A DNA stretch of 64,000 nucleotides from Phlyctochytrium arcticum. Lineage: Eukaryota > Chytridiomycota > Chytridiomycetes > Chytridiales > Chytridiaceae. The stretch is from contig JAHLKI010000027.1 of NCBI GenBank assembly GCA_025602905.1, positions 310,001-374,000 on the forward strand, in the 5' to 3' direction. The notes under the pieces are model-generated. The model made no database searches, was not told where the DNA came from, and saw only the letters and a program-made list of their open reading frames with translations. How positions within the stretch are numbered: the first letter of the stretch is position 1; the number at the start of each line of letters is the position of its first letter. The translations under genes were made by a program, and so were the position numbers. Positions 9,803 through 21,198 of the stretch are shown here, piece after piece.

Positions 9803-12214
9803 ATGGAGTGTCTCAAGTTGTATCACGACCTGGCGCTTCTCTCTAGTAGGATCCCAGTTCCATTCCTCGCCCACTTCTTTGCGAGGTTTGATCCAAGTAA
9901 ATCAAAGTCGCTAGCGTCATCCGTGCAACATTTCCATCTACGTGATCTAGAGAGTGCCGATTATCGCTCGGCATATCACATGTTATGTGATTGGTTTTAC
10001 GGATGGAATGTCACAGACGTAGCCGCGGACATTGGAACGGGGGGTGGAGCATCTAACGCGGCCGCCAACGCTGCGGGAGCGTCAAACACAGAACATTTTC
10101 GTATGCGTCGAGTCCCCAGGGACATTGACGTGCGCGAAGAGGGAGAGCGGGTCGAATGTGAAAGAATATGCAAGACTTACGAGACTTTGTTTAACATGAG
10201 CCGTCGAGTGTTGAAACGCTACTACATTGAAATCGAGGGAATGGTTCCCAACATCGGTCGTAACGCACACGACAAGACAGCGCGAGAGATGGGTCACACT
10301 GTAGATGAAGGCGAGGGCATGGATGATGTAGAGAAGATCTGGGCACAACAACGAAAGGCTTCGCTCCGAGACTCCTTTCTAGATGAGACAGACGCGGGCG
10401 AAGACTCGGCCAATGCGGAACTGAATGACCTTGATCATGATAACATGCTTCGGCGCACGCGACCTTCCGGTATGGTCGTTCGTAGGAAGACTGCTGTTGC
10501 GGATGCAGGCAAGTCTAGTAAAAGAGAGGACGGAATATCCGATGAGCTCCAAGCTGATGGCGATGATCCTAAAAAGAGAGAGACAAATGGATCTCCCTTA
10601 TCCTCAACCGATCTCCTTCAGACCAACGGACTAGCGCCCATTTTATCCGAAAATGACCAAGAAAGGAAAAATCTGGACCCTGGTCTGTACATGTCGGGAA
10701 CAGAGCTGAACAGCAAGCCCGAGTCGGTACGCGCAGGAGTACTTTATGAAGCGCTAGACGAGAATGATGTACAACGGGCCTTGCAAAGTGATATCAATCA
10801 AGTGTATGTGCAGGTTGATCGAGCCACAGACTACACCCTGGTTTGCCTTTCTACCGTGTTTTGCATCTTAAGTTTTGCTCAGATTCTCGGAAATCAAGAA
10901 ACCTATATTCGGTTTGCTTCACAAGCACAGGAGGTCAGCACAGAGTTTGTCTCAAACAACCTGAAAACGGTGTGGGACCTCCTCAACCGTGAGCTTCCCA
11001 CTGAAATGTCTCTTCAAGATATCCGTCATCCGGAGCTCCTCAAGGCAAAGATCGACAAGGTGGTGGACCTGCGGAAGACTGGGAGTGGGCGGCCACCCAA
11101 ATACCGCTGGCGGAAGCTGCACCGAAAGTTTGCCCTCCTACACGACCTATTCACGAGTGTAGACGTGCACCTCTTCCCCAACTTCTGTGTAGCTCATCGG
11201 GATGGGGTCAAGGCTGCCAAGTTTTCAACATTTGACAGTTCGTTGTGGCTAACAGGTGGTTACGATTGCATCATCCGTATCCACGATATTCGACCTCCGC
11301 CAAACGGACCTCCTGGGCTCATTCCTAATACGAATCAAGTTGCTGCATCCGCGGGAGGAATGGCAGGAAGTGCTCCCGTGGGAACCCCCTCAGGCAGTGC
11401 CGCAGAAAAAGTTGTTCTGGTGGGCCCCGCTGGCGGGGTTACAGGCCATAACTGCTTGTCTCAATATGTGGGGCACAAGTCAATTGTTACTGACGTGCAT
11501 TTTACTCGTGACGATACATATATCGTTTCGTCGTCTTTCGATCGCACACTAAAAATATGGAATGCGCAGTCAGCTTCTTGCGAGCGAACCTTGAATGGTC
11601 ACACAGACTCCGTTACCAGCTGCGACGTTACAGTAGATGGAAGGTACATCGCATCTGCATCAACCGATTGTAGTGTGCGCCTGTGGGACTTCAACAATGG
11701 CGAGTGCGTTGCAGTCATCAAGAAGCACACGCGTTGGGTGAAGGTAGTGCGCTTCTCACATGACGGGCGCTACCTGATGACTGGAGGTCTGGACAAGCGA
11801 ATCTATGTGTGGGATCTCAAGATTTTGATTAATTCACGAGCCATTACACATACCCGCTGCATCGAAGCACACAGCGACTATATACTTGACATGGCTACTG
11901 CGCGCCCCGCACTCCTGGCTACTACCTCGAGAGATTCGACGGTCCGCCTATTTGATTATGTCACAGGCCAAGAATCAGCAGTATTCGACATGGCGCCAAC
12001 GTGGGCGTGTACTCTGTGTTTCTCAGAGGATGGTCAGTACTTGGCTACTGGATCCTTTGATAATACCATCTCCATTTTCCACGTCCGCGATAGCTCTCGC
12101 GTTCGCCAGCTACGAGTTCTCAATTTAGGAATACTGTGCGTGCGCTTCCCGAAGGATCTTAGCTACCTGGCGGTTGGCAGCACGGAAGGCTTTCTTCAGC
12201 AGATACCACTGTAA
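9803..12214 (+). CDS. WD40-repeat protein, seven blades
   Basis: 803 residues as read. Residues 1-60 are hydrophobic/helical (IPVPFLAHFFARFD ... YHMLCDWFYGWNV). Then follows a charged linker, a helical stretch near 355-460 and, from about 475, seven WD40 repeats forming one propeller: DGVKAAKF..HDIR, SIVTDVHF..LKIWN, DSVTSCDV..VRLWD, RWVKVVRF..IYVWD, DYILDMAT..VRLFD, WACTLCFS..ISIFH and a final LGILCVRF blade. Such proteins are scaffolds; partners cannot be told from sequence. A 42-nt piece at 10841-10882 has a GTTTGC start, pyrimidine tract and TCAG end, and encodes an out-of-character hydrophobic run (VCLSTVFCILSFAQ); it may be a short in-frame intron. It is not a clear TAF5 or Tup1: neither N-terminal domain was seen. 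Confidence 0.82.
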   Translation: MECLKLYHDLALLSSRIPVPFLAHFFARFDPSKSKSLASSVQHFHLRDLESADYRSAYHMLCDWFYGWNVTDVAADIGTGGGASNAAANAAGASNTEHFRMRRVPRDIDVREEGERVECERICKTYETLFNMSRRVLKRYYIEIEGMVPNIGRNAHDKTAREMGHTVDEGEGMDDVEKIWAQQRKASLRDSFLDETDAGEDSANAELNDLDHDNMLRRTRPSGMVVRRKTAVADAGKSSKREDGISDELQADGDDPKKRETNGSPLSSTDLLQTNGLAPILSENDQERKNLDPGLYMSGTELNSKPESVRAGVLYEALDENDVQRALQSDINQVYVQVDRATDYTLVCLSTVFCILSFAQILGNQETYIRFASQAQEVSTEFVSNNLKTVWDLLNRELPTEMSLQDIRHPELLKAKIDKVVDLRKTGSGRPPKYRWRKLHRKFALLHDLFTSVDVHLFPNFCVAHRDGVKAAKFSTFDSSLWLTGGYDCIIRIHDIRPPPNGPPGLIPNTNQVAASAGGMAGSAPVGTPSGSAAEKVVLVGPAGGVTGHNCLSQYVGHKSIVTDVHFTRDDTYIVSSSFDRTLKIWNAQSASCERTLNGHTDSVTSCDVTVDGRYIASASTDCSVRLWDFNNGECVAVIKKHTRWVKVVRFSHDGRYLMTGGLDKRIYVWDLKILINSRAITHTRCIEAHSDYILDMATARPALLATTSRDSTVRLFDYVTGQESAVFDMAPTWACTLCFSEDGQYLATGSFDNTISIFHVRDSSRVRQLRVLNLGILCVRFPKDLSYLAVGSTEGFLQQIPL

Positions 12215-12353
12215 TATCTGCGAGAAACAGGAACAAGCTTAATTGTAACTACTGTATCAAGAGTATCGATTGTGACCCAAGAAAGATGGCACTGTACATA
12301 CGCCAAAAAGCATAGCAAGGAACCTGGTTGATAGTTGCTAATAATTATATAAT

Positions 12354-13493
12354 CTACATTTCTCCACACTCTGACACTATAACCGGCAACTACCAATAAA
12401 GATTAGCAATGCAGTTTTCCGACATAAACAGCAATTTTAACAATACCTTTGGTCGATTATTTGGACCTGTGGGAACGTTCTCAATTTTGCGCAGCGTCAA
12501 TAGCCCATCAACTAATCGACCAAATACAACATGCTTGCCGTCCAAAAAGTCGCACTTCGCGCATGTAATAAAAAACTGAAAGACAGGTCAGCAGAGATCA
12601 CGGTGAAATGCTCGATCTTGCCTAATACCTGTGATCCATTTGTGTTGACTCCGCTGTTAGCCTATACATCAAACAACAAGCATGCTTAGAAGCTCCGTGG
12701 GACTGTTAAATCACGGGACTGGCTTCGTCGTACCATTGAAAGAAGACCGGGGCCACTGTGCTTAAGTGCAAAACTCTCATCTTCAAATTTGTCGCCATAG
12801 ATGCTTATTGATCCCGTACCATCCCCCTAGTGATGACTCCTTGGTCAGACACCTGACTTGATGAGTCTCTTTCCTGCAAAATCCGGGACTTACCTTCAGA
12901 AAATCTCCCCCTTGCACCATGAAATCTGAAAAGGGCGTTAAGACGTCTTACTTCGATGCTGTCGTCGCTCTGTTGGTCGTACCTTTGATCACTCTAAATA
13001 GGGGTCAGTCAAATGTGTCGCGAAAGGCATAAACGGGGTTTGTTACCGATGGAAATGACAGCCTTGGTATCCCTGAGGAACTCCACCCTTCCTATAAGCA
13101 TCACCAATCAGGTCAACCGGGCCTTCGTACCAAGTATGAGCCGAACAAACATACTTGTATTCCCCAGTGCATAACTGTCGGAAGTTTTCGGCTGTTCTTG
13201 GTACTACATCCTTGAAAAGCTCCATCTTCATCCGACCGGCTAATTGGGATTAGGATGGCACACCAAGAAGCGTGAAGTACTGACAACAGCAAACATACCA
13301 GGCTGACCACCTACGTAGAATTGAAAGGAATTTCCATTAAATTTGGAAGAGTTTGATAATAGATCCTCTCATCAAAGCTGTCCTACCTATGGTGATGTCA
13401 AAGAAGACCTTTTTCGGAGTTAGGCAAGATCATTCCCATGAAACCTCACAGATCAAAATAAATAATACTCACAATGGGGTTTTCGCCAGGCAT
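12354..13493 (-). CDS. PPIH: cyclophilin H, peptidyl-prolyl isomerase of the U4/U6 snRNP
   Basis: Peptidyl-prolyl cis-trans isomerase that in animals binds Prp3-Prp4 in the U4/U6.U5 tri-snRNP. Eleven exons, all in phase: 13493-13473, 13408-13387, 13310-13299, 13239-13155, 13091-13047, 12993-12983, 12925-12894, 12826-12734, 12661-12629, 12575-12447, 12389-12354; 172 residues against 177 in human. Motifs: [37 protein letters not shown], the catalytic [38 protein letters not shown]-type [12 protein letters not shown] and the PPIH-specific end [10 protein letters not shown] then [11 protein letters not shown], which separates it from CypA. Exons 3 and 6 are micro-exons of 12 and 11 nt. Convergent with the WD40 gene, divergent from the SH3 gene. 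Confidence 0.96.
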
Positions 13494-13745
13494 ATTCCGT
13501 TTTTGACAGTCGGGGTGTAGGGTAGAGAGCTTGTAAACACTTGCAAAGTCGTTGCGTCGTTGGAAGTTGTGTTGACTCAGGTGTTGACTCTGTCCCAGTG
13601 TCCCAGAGACTCCCACTTTGGAACTTGATTCAGCGCTTTTCATATGTCCAATCTGAGATAAATAGCGTTGCGTACGAAGTCATGGCCAGAATTTCGCCAC
13701 GTTTTTCCTGAAACATTTTGTTGGCAATTTGCCGTTTGCAAGACC

Positions 13746-14646
13746 ATGAGCAACAGTAGCCCCTTTGGATTGTCAGCCGGCGAGCAACACTATAGGTTGT
13801 ATCTTCTGGAGAACCTGAAGCGGGACCTCACAGCACTGAATAAGCACAATTTCCTACGCACAGCTGACTTTGGTGGGTATAATGGTTTGTCATTCGACCC
13901 CTGTAACTTGAACCAACCGCCTGCTTCGCTTCCCTTGCTAGATCAACTGTTTCAACACGTCAATTTCGAAATCACAAATCCCGCCGAGGCTAGAGATGGT
14001 ATGGGTCCTGCAGCAGCAGCAGCGGGACCTCCCAAACCAAACGCTTCCGAACCATCCTTCGCAGACTATACACCCAATCACCCTACATCCAATACCACGT
14101 CTTCTCAATGGTCTTCTCCCCACGCCCAACCCTCAGCCGTGACTTCCTACCACAATACACCTTCATCCCGATCAAGTTCAAATCATTCCCCCCAACCATC
14201 GCAAGTTCAGCTGCGCAGCGATCCGAGCGGTAGAATTGGATGGGCCAGTTCCGTAGTGGGTGGCCTTGGTGAGCAGCCAGTGCAGCGGACAGATAGCTAT
14301 GTTCTTGTCCAAGTGGAGGCTCTCGCAGATTATTCTGGGGAAGATGCAGACGATTTGCCCATGCGAGCAGGGGATGTGATTGATGTCATTGAAGCAGGTC
14401 AGCAACTAAGTGATTTGTGACGCTCATTTTCGTTTCACTCCACTTACACGTGCCCAAAAACTCTTAGTGGACGCCCACTGGTATCGAGGACGATTGAACG
14501 GAAGAACGGGCATTTTCCCACAGTCTTTTGTCAAGCCAAGGTGCGATTTACCTATTTGTTTCTCTCGCGATAGCAGCGCCGTAGTAATACTTTGACTTCT
14601 CTTTAGAGAAACAAGCTCGCCGGGCCCACCTTTACCGAGTCGCTGA
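13746..14646 (+). CDS. fungal SH3-domain protein, Lsb1/Pin3-like
   Basis: Three exons (13746-14397, 14468-14540, 14607-14646), 254 residues. A helical N-terminus (HYRLYLLENLKRDLTALNKH) is followed by a Ser/Pro/Asn-rich linker and a single SH3 domain at about residues 182-245: VEALADYSGEDADDLPMRAG, DVIDVIEAVDAHWYRGRLNG, RTGIFPQSFVKP. The ALYDY-like, WYRG and GIFPxxFV signatures are complete. This layout is that of small fungal SH3 adaptors such as Lsb1/Pin3, which bind proline-rich actin regulators (Las17/WASP). The start chosen is the ATG just before the conserved helix; an upstream in-frame ATG at 13668 adds 26 unlikely residues. The tail after SH3 is short and Pro-rich. Confidence 0.85.
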
Positions 14647-15217
14647 GAAGCCTTGGGGGTCTTGCAGTCAGCATAACAAGCCAGTCAAAAGAGCCTATAG
14701 TACTCATCTTTTTGTGACGGGCCCTCCAATCGTGGCTAGAAAAGCTAGACTCATACCACACATATGAAGCCTTGGATTTTTTGTGGGGTCAAAGACACTT
14801 CCGCTTCAGGTCATTCCCCCCCTTAGCCCGCGCCTAGCCAAGTCAACAAGGCTGCCCGTGCTTGCTCAATGTCACTCATACGCCATTTCGGCAGGATGGG
14901 TCGAAATGCTTTGCAGAGTACTGCACTCTTGATTGGCTGTTGCTGGCAGAGCTGCTGGCAGACGAAGTGACAGCTGTCATGCACTCCGCCTGGTAATGGT
15001 GAACGAAGAAAGAAGCATTTGCACAGAACGATAACCAAACGCGATCCTACTATTGTGCCGCGATATTATACAACGACGTAATAACGTATTGTACATCTAT
15101 TGATTTACTGAAGTCTAAGAAACCGCCACAAAGTCTAGTCTGATGTTCTAATGGAGTGAGATGATACAGAAAGTGAGAAGTAAAAGCCAAAAAAGGGGTA
15201 TGCAACAATGACAATCT
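14647..15217. other. intergenic, nothing seen
   Basis: Convergent spacer between the SH3 gene and the Ser-rich gene. One 71-residue open frame on the minus strand has no recognisable feature; the rest presumably holds the two 3' UTRs. Confidence 0.5.
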
Positions 15218-18200
15218 TTAGCGCGCACGGGCAATGACCTCAGAATCTTGCCCCGCCAGGTGATTTGAGAATCGAATCACCTCGCGTATTCCTCCGGGCC
15301 CGCGCACAGCTTCAGCCAAATGCGTATCTATGGAGCACATACTTTGGCCACCAAGGCTTGGACGAGGTGCTCGGCGGTGTGTGGAGGACGTCCTGGGTTT
15401 CTTGTTTGAAGTTGGAAAGGCATTTCGATGCTGCGAGGGCCGACGATCAATCCCAGGGCCAGAAATGATAGGTCGTTCTAGGGGCAAAGTGGTGTGCCGA
15501 CTGTTGAGTAATCGACGGGACTCTGTAGTTTTCTGCAGCGCCAATGCAATGTTTCGTTTCCACAGGTCAACCGAATCAAGGACGGGTTCTGGTTCTGCGG
15601 AACGCGACGACTCGAAAGAGCCGCTTCGAGAAGACTCTGACGTAGGTGAAGCATCATACTTTCCCACCAGCTCACCAAAATCGAAATCAGCGACGCAGAT
15701 GTCATGATAAAGTTTCGCAAATCCAAATTGATCGTCTTTGTCGACAGTCATTTCAGCTGCTTGTTTGGCGGATTCGGATCGGGACAAGGAGGGTGATGAA
15801 TAATCCGAGAGGACTTCTTGCAGCTCAGCATCCATATCCAAGGATTGTTGTGAGATGGTTGATTGGGGGATGATTGGCAGCTCGGAAGGGGCCGCAGCTA
15901 CCTTTGAGTTGGTGCTGGCAAATGACCCCGAAGAAGGCAAGAAGCCGTCGCTACTTGACTTGCGGCGTATGGACTGCGATATGGCGGAATTAGAATATCT
16001 GTAGTTATGCTCGCCGTTCCGGGAACCAACTTCCTGCACATCAGTATAGACAGACGTATCCGAGGCGTGATCAAGCAGATCAACAGAGCCATGACGATAG
16101 AACCAGCTGCGGGTTGGAACGGGCTCGTCGGTGGTGGTAATGGCACTGTCGTACTGACTCATTCCATCTGCTTCCAGTGACTTGACTTCAGGGTCTACAT
16201 CTCTCGTATCGCTGGAATGTCCAGCAAACTCTGAGGGGGCCGATAGATCGAGAAGAGGCTCGCTCATGCTTGGTACAGATGGGAGCTCCAAGGCAATTGC
16301 ATTGACAGACGATGGTAAAATGTAGGATGCAGACGAAGAGTCTGAGACATCCCCGTCTGCACCATCATCATCCAAGGGAGCATCCGAAGACGTTTCTCTG
16401 CCCTCCGCGATCGGCACAACATCTTCAGCATAATCTGCAGGCGCAGGAATGTCGGCATCTCCGTCATGTGAAGAGTTTGATTGACTGTGTCGCGCCTCTG
16501 GGTTTTGCGCACGTGTGCCGTCCGAGTCAGTCATAGGTTGGGAACTCGCCACGGTGCTAGGTTCCGTCGCACTGGAGTTGCCTTCGGTTGCATCCGTCAA
16601 GGGCGTTGTCATTGGAGGACTAGCTATATCGCGTGGCGCATCCATCCATGTCGCGGAGGAGCCAGCATTCGGTGCGAGCACAAACGACTTGTTCGACCTG
16701 CGAGTGAAAATAGATCTCACATCGGTTTCTTTTTTTCCAAATTTGTCATAGGGTATTGAGCCAGCGGTCGCGGGCCCGTGGCTTGGAGTGGGGGCTCGGG
16801 CAAAAAGAGTATCAATAGGAGGGGGTGGTGGGGGTATAATATGACCTTGAGGAATCTGGGGAATCTGGGAAGAATCTGCATTTCCACCCTTGTCAAGTCC
16901 TGAGAAGAACTTTCGCATCCAGCGGAGCCACTTGTTCTTCTTTTTTTGTTTGGCCTTTGTTGTGTTGCTCGACTTTGAAGAGGAGCGAGCGCTAATAGAT
17001 GGAGCTGGAGAGAACGATCTGGGAAGCGACGGCGTGGATGCCGATGTTGTGCGCGATCGTCCACGTCCAAGAGACAAGAATGAGAAGCCGGGATTGTTGC
17101 TGTGCTCACGGCCAGGGGTATCAACTGGAGTTCCAAATCCCAACTCATTTCTGGCAGCAGTGGAAAGGTCTATTGTGCTGTGACTTCGCTTTCGAATGAC
17201 AGATTGTTTGACCATGAGAAGCATAGATTGGCGATCTTTCTTGGAAGTTGATGCGTCGAGGATAACTTGTTCCTTCTTCGAGTCAGGGATGGTGGTATGA
17301 ATCGGTAACTCTATTTCAGGCACGTTAGCAACTGCTAGGTCTTCGCGTTTGACGGGGGGTTCCTCGGACTGAGTGCTTCCTTCAACATTAGCATCAGTCC
17401 ATTCCGCGTCAAAGCTTTCCGTGCGAGGGTCGGCGTCGATATCTGATAGTGGGGCGGTTAAGTCATCCAATGCCGGTGTGGGTTCCCTGAGTCCTGGTAG
17501 CGAATGCCTGCTGGACGAAGATGCTGGGGAAGAAGGACAAGGAACTTGCTGTGCCATCCAAAAGGAATCCGACTGGTCATTTAGGCGGTCTGTGTCGCTC
17601 TTACTTGAGGAAGAGCGGTCGGTCGCACCTTCCTGATAAAATGAATCGACAGCGTCAGAGTAATGCGCTTCGCTATATGTTCCCGGGGTGGTACTAGTGG
17701 GCCTCCATGGTGATACCCGACCTGTATCGTCAACTTCGACAGGAGAGTTTGGGGCGAGCCAAACATTTGTTGCCGACAATACTGAAGCATTTGCGGATAA
17801 GCGATGGCCGCTTGTAGAGTCCTCTTTCATGGAAGATCGCTTGAGGGGATTATCGTAGGGTAGGGGCTTCCCAGCATAGCCCGACGGATCACTCGTATGA
17901 CCGGAGTGGTGAATGTCTGGGTCATCCAGGTTGGTGAGATCATCATCCCCGGACAACATGGAAGGTGGCTTCTTCATTTCTACGTCACTTTCCAAAAAGA
18001 CGGAATCTTCGGGAGCCGAGGAAGTCCAGGATTCTCGATCAGACGGTGCCCAGCTTTCCCCAACATTCATGGGACCCTCGTCCCCGATCGCTGAAGAAAG
18101 CGACCGTTTGGCAGCCGGCAGAGACTCGACGATTTCCTCTGTGTGGCTTTCTTGTGGTATAACAAATCCATCTGTCGCAGATGGTGTGGAAGTTGGAAGC

Positions 18201-19318
18201 ATTTGCGGATCCGGACTTTCAATATCGCCCTCAGAAGAAGTATTTATGACAGCACGCCAAGAAGGACCCCCTTCCCAGCTTCCACTGTCTCGGGCAGCAA
18301 GTCCTGCGGTGTCCAGCATGTTTTGCTCCTCCGAGTCGCCGTAGGTGGTAGGCCTAGTTTCTTTAACTACCGTTTCTACTGTATCAAATGATAATAGTGA
18401 CCCGCTCCGATGAGAGCGCGCCACCAGTGTCGATTGAGATGATGCTACCGCTCTTGGTTCGTCGACCTATAAGAAGGATCAAGGCCGTTAGCACTTTGCT
18501 CGCCAAATACCAAAACAAGGAAAATTTCGTACCGCCATTGTTTGCGCCTCGCCATGCACATCCCGTAGATCGGCAAAGTCAACCGGCATAACGGGGGTAT
18601 TGTCGGTACCAAGGAATGATCGAGAAGCTGACTGAGGACGGCGGGCAGACAATAAGGTACCTTCGCGGAAAGGAAAGATCTTGTCTGGAGTCTGGAGATC
18701 TTGAGGTGGTGGAGGCGGCGGTAAAAGGTCCTTGCCGGCCGACAAGTCTTTTCCGCCGTGGCGACGACCACTGGTGGCAAACCCCCGCGACCGAATGGAC
18801 GTATCATTGGCGTTGGATTTTTCGTTCTTGTTCTGGGGTAGACGCACTAACGTTGTTCCGCCGTCAGATATCCTGGACAAGAACGTTTTGAAGCGACCCA
18901 TCGTAGACAACGAGGACGACGAGAGCGACCTTGGAACTTGAGGCAGGAAGGATTGTGGTGCGGACGGGCGGGGTTGCAGTGTTGCAGCAGGAAACAAATT
19001 CAAGAGTCGCGACACTGGCGGCGTAAGATGGTCGTCGCCCTTGCTATCGCTATCGAGGTCGTCGGGCTTATTGTTGGTGTTGATTTTCGGCGGACAGGAA
19101 GAACTTAGACGTCGTTGTCGCTGCCACCGCCGTTGCCGACGTTCGAACAAGACTTGCTCCTGAAGGTCGTGCCGTGGCCATTCTATGATTTCTATTGACG
19201 GCTCATTTGTATTCTGGTTTGTATTCTGTTCGTGGCCGTCCCTGCTCTCTCCGTCGTCGTGGTCGGGCGGATCGCAGCTGGGGACCGGATGTTGCAGAAT
19301 ATGACTGTGCCGGGGCAT
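15218..19318 (-). CDS. large Ser-rich disordered protein
   Basis: Two exons (19318-18533 and 18466-15218) join in phase to 1344 residues. No enzymatic domain recognised. Most of the chain is Ser/Thr/Asp/Pro-rich and probably disordered. Islands of order: an Arg/Gln-rich patch near residue 70 (QRRWQRQRRLSSS), a short basic-hydrophobic motif near 140 (MGRFKTFLSRISDGG), and a strongly basic tryptophan motif near 760 (KKKNKWLRWMRKFFSGL), which could bind membrane or calmodulin. A more conserved-looking C-terminus includes FAKLYHDICVADFDFGELVG and LDSVDLWKRNIALALQKTTE. It may be a polarity or signalling scaffold; that is a guess. The first true ATG at 19318 is used, since the frame extends upstream only from non-ATG codons. 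Confidence 0.7.
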
Positions 19319-21198
19319 CCGTGACCGTGCCGCCACCAGATCTGGCGTCAAACACTGGTTGTTGGTGTGCTCACAAGTTTCCGATGGATGACCAAGGCGG
19401 TGTTCGTATCATATATATGAGATTCTTCGAGAAGCTCTTGGCGGCGGATGGTGGGCGGTGGCCGTAGGCAGCTGCTCTTTAGTTGTTGGCGGAGTTGGTT
19501 GTCATCAATTCAAGGCTGATTCCCTGGGTCTGGCCGCAGATTCTACCCAACTTTTTTTTCAACTTTTTTATGCGTTGACGGGTTCACCATCTCGCCGATA
19601 CCAAAGGAGCTGATGGAAAAAAAATCGAAGCGGAACAAATGTTTTTCTTGTGCGTGGATCGCGCGATTGACTGCTGGTAACGGAACGGCTGGCTCAGCAT
19701 AATCCGTTGGAAATTGTACTGTCAGTTGGGGACCTTGGGATTTAACAAAAATTATCCTCATCAACCGTGGCTCATCCCGGTTGGGCTCAGCCTGCTTGAA
19801 GCTGCTTCTCTGCTTCTCGTCTTTGACCTGCCTGCGACAAGGACCACTAACCGCATGCTTGAAGTCGTGCTAGTGCTATATATCGATTGTAACATTGGGC
19901 ATCATAGTGCACACGCCATCGAATAGTAGACGAGTACCGCACATCGACTTCGATTGCGATCGACGGTGCTTATGGATGTACTCGAGTATATCTCCTCAAG
20001 CCCCGCCAAACGAAGAGAAAGTCACCAGGATGTGGGGGCAGCAGTATATCCGCGATTCCATATGTCAAAGTCAGCCGGTTCGACAGAAAGCATGCCGCCG
20101 CTCAGTTCGATGGCAAGATCGCCAAAACGAGAAGCAAAATTGGACTGCCAGCTCATATTTCTCGTCGAACTGATGGACCAATTTATAGGAGGGTATGACG
20201 CAGAGAGGGAGTACAGCCCAATATCTGTATGTGGCCTACAAAAATGCTGCGAGTACCATTTCAAGTATCTGTATGGGCCAGCCAAGTCCATTCGTTGTAA
20301 TTTGCCGAATGCAAACGTCTTGCTGGCGGTCTCTTGGATATCGGGGGAAACCTTTCTTCTCAGAGCCCCGAGGTTGCCGACTTTGAACTCATACTCTTTG
20401 GTGCTCATACTGTCCTTTAAACTCGTGCATATAATGAACTGCCATTCTGGTATTGCTTCTTTGAGCATGCAGTTCTTGCGATCAAGCCGCATGCTTTCTA
20501 CTGAGCTTGATAGCTCCCTATATATAGGTCTATTCGAGTATAGCACCACGTCTCACTGATTTTCTCACGCTTCGCACTGCACTCCAACATCTTCCGCGCC
20601 GCTTGCCAGGTTGACTGACACCCTTGTAGCCGGTGGCCAAAATCCATCCCAGTGGCGGCGCGTTGATGTTTAAGAAACTAGTATAAGAAACTAGTATATG
20701 ATATGAGTAGGAACTGAGTCCTGACTAGGCATGACATGCGATGGGGCATGACTGATATAGGGCAACGTTGGAGCTGATACAAGGCCTCGCATGTCGTGCA
20801 TATCGCTTCCCCAAAGTTCTACAATGGCATCTGCATGGGATTTGTGGGGACAATCTTATTATATAGTGGGGTTGCGGCCTGGTGCATAATGGAAGGTAGA
20901 ACCTGTTTGATGCATGCACAAACACGCGTGAAGTTTCCCGGAAGGCTTGAACTCTGAATCTTACCATTGTGTTTTTCGACATTCGTATATACTCGACTAA
21001 TGATACCCGCTGTTGATCAGAAAAGGTTGGCCTTGAGTGCAAGAAATGTCCTGGAGATATCCATTTGTACGGCCATAACAGACGAAGATCTCGGCCGCCG
21101 CCGTGACACGCGCCAACGTGGAGTTCTCGGGAAAACTCCCACCGCCATTTCAAAATTCAAAGTGCCTTCACTTGCAACATCAGTCCATTTTGCACGCC
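19319..21198. other. intergenic with one unassigned open frame
   Basis: About 1.9 kb upstream of both the Ser-rich gene and the hydrolase gene. Apart from the open frame at 20022-20549 listed separately, only short frames without motifs were seen. Near 20676 there is a small direct repeat of about 14 bp (AAGAAACTAGTATA-like, twice in tandem). Confidence 0.45.
20022..20549 (-). CDS. unassigned open frame
   Basis: 175 codons open on the minus strand, with an overlapping 201-codon frame on the plus strand, so only one can be real and perhaps neither. The minus frame has the more protein-like mix (charged stretch SMSTKEYEFKVGNLGALRRK, aromatic stretch YRYLKWYSQHFCRPH). No family recognised, no clear splice context, no conserved neighbour arrangement. 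Confidence 0.2.
   Translation of the reverse strand: MVLYSNRPIYRELSSSVESMRLDRKNCMLKEAIPEWQFIICTSLKDSMSTKEYEFKVGNLGALRRKVSPDIQETASKTFAFGKLQRMDLAGPYRYLKWYSQHFCRPHTDIGLYSLSASYPPINWSISSTRNMSWQSNFASRFGDLAIELSGGMLSVEPADFDIWNRGYTAAPTSW

Noticed and set aside
9803..12214. Calling the WD40 protein TAF5 or Tup1
   Set aside because: The N-terminal LisH/NTD2 of TAF5 and the Tup1 tetramerisation helix were not found; WD40 repeats alone do not name a family.
13668..13745. Longer start for the SH3 protein
   Set aside because: The extra residues are Trp/Phe/Cys-rich and unlike the family start; the ATG at 13746 precedes the conserved helix.
15265..18591. Several plus-strand frames opposite the Ser-rich gene
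   Set aside because: They are shadows of the 1083-codon minus frame and lack motifs.
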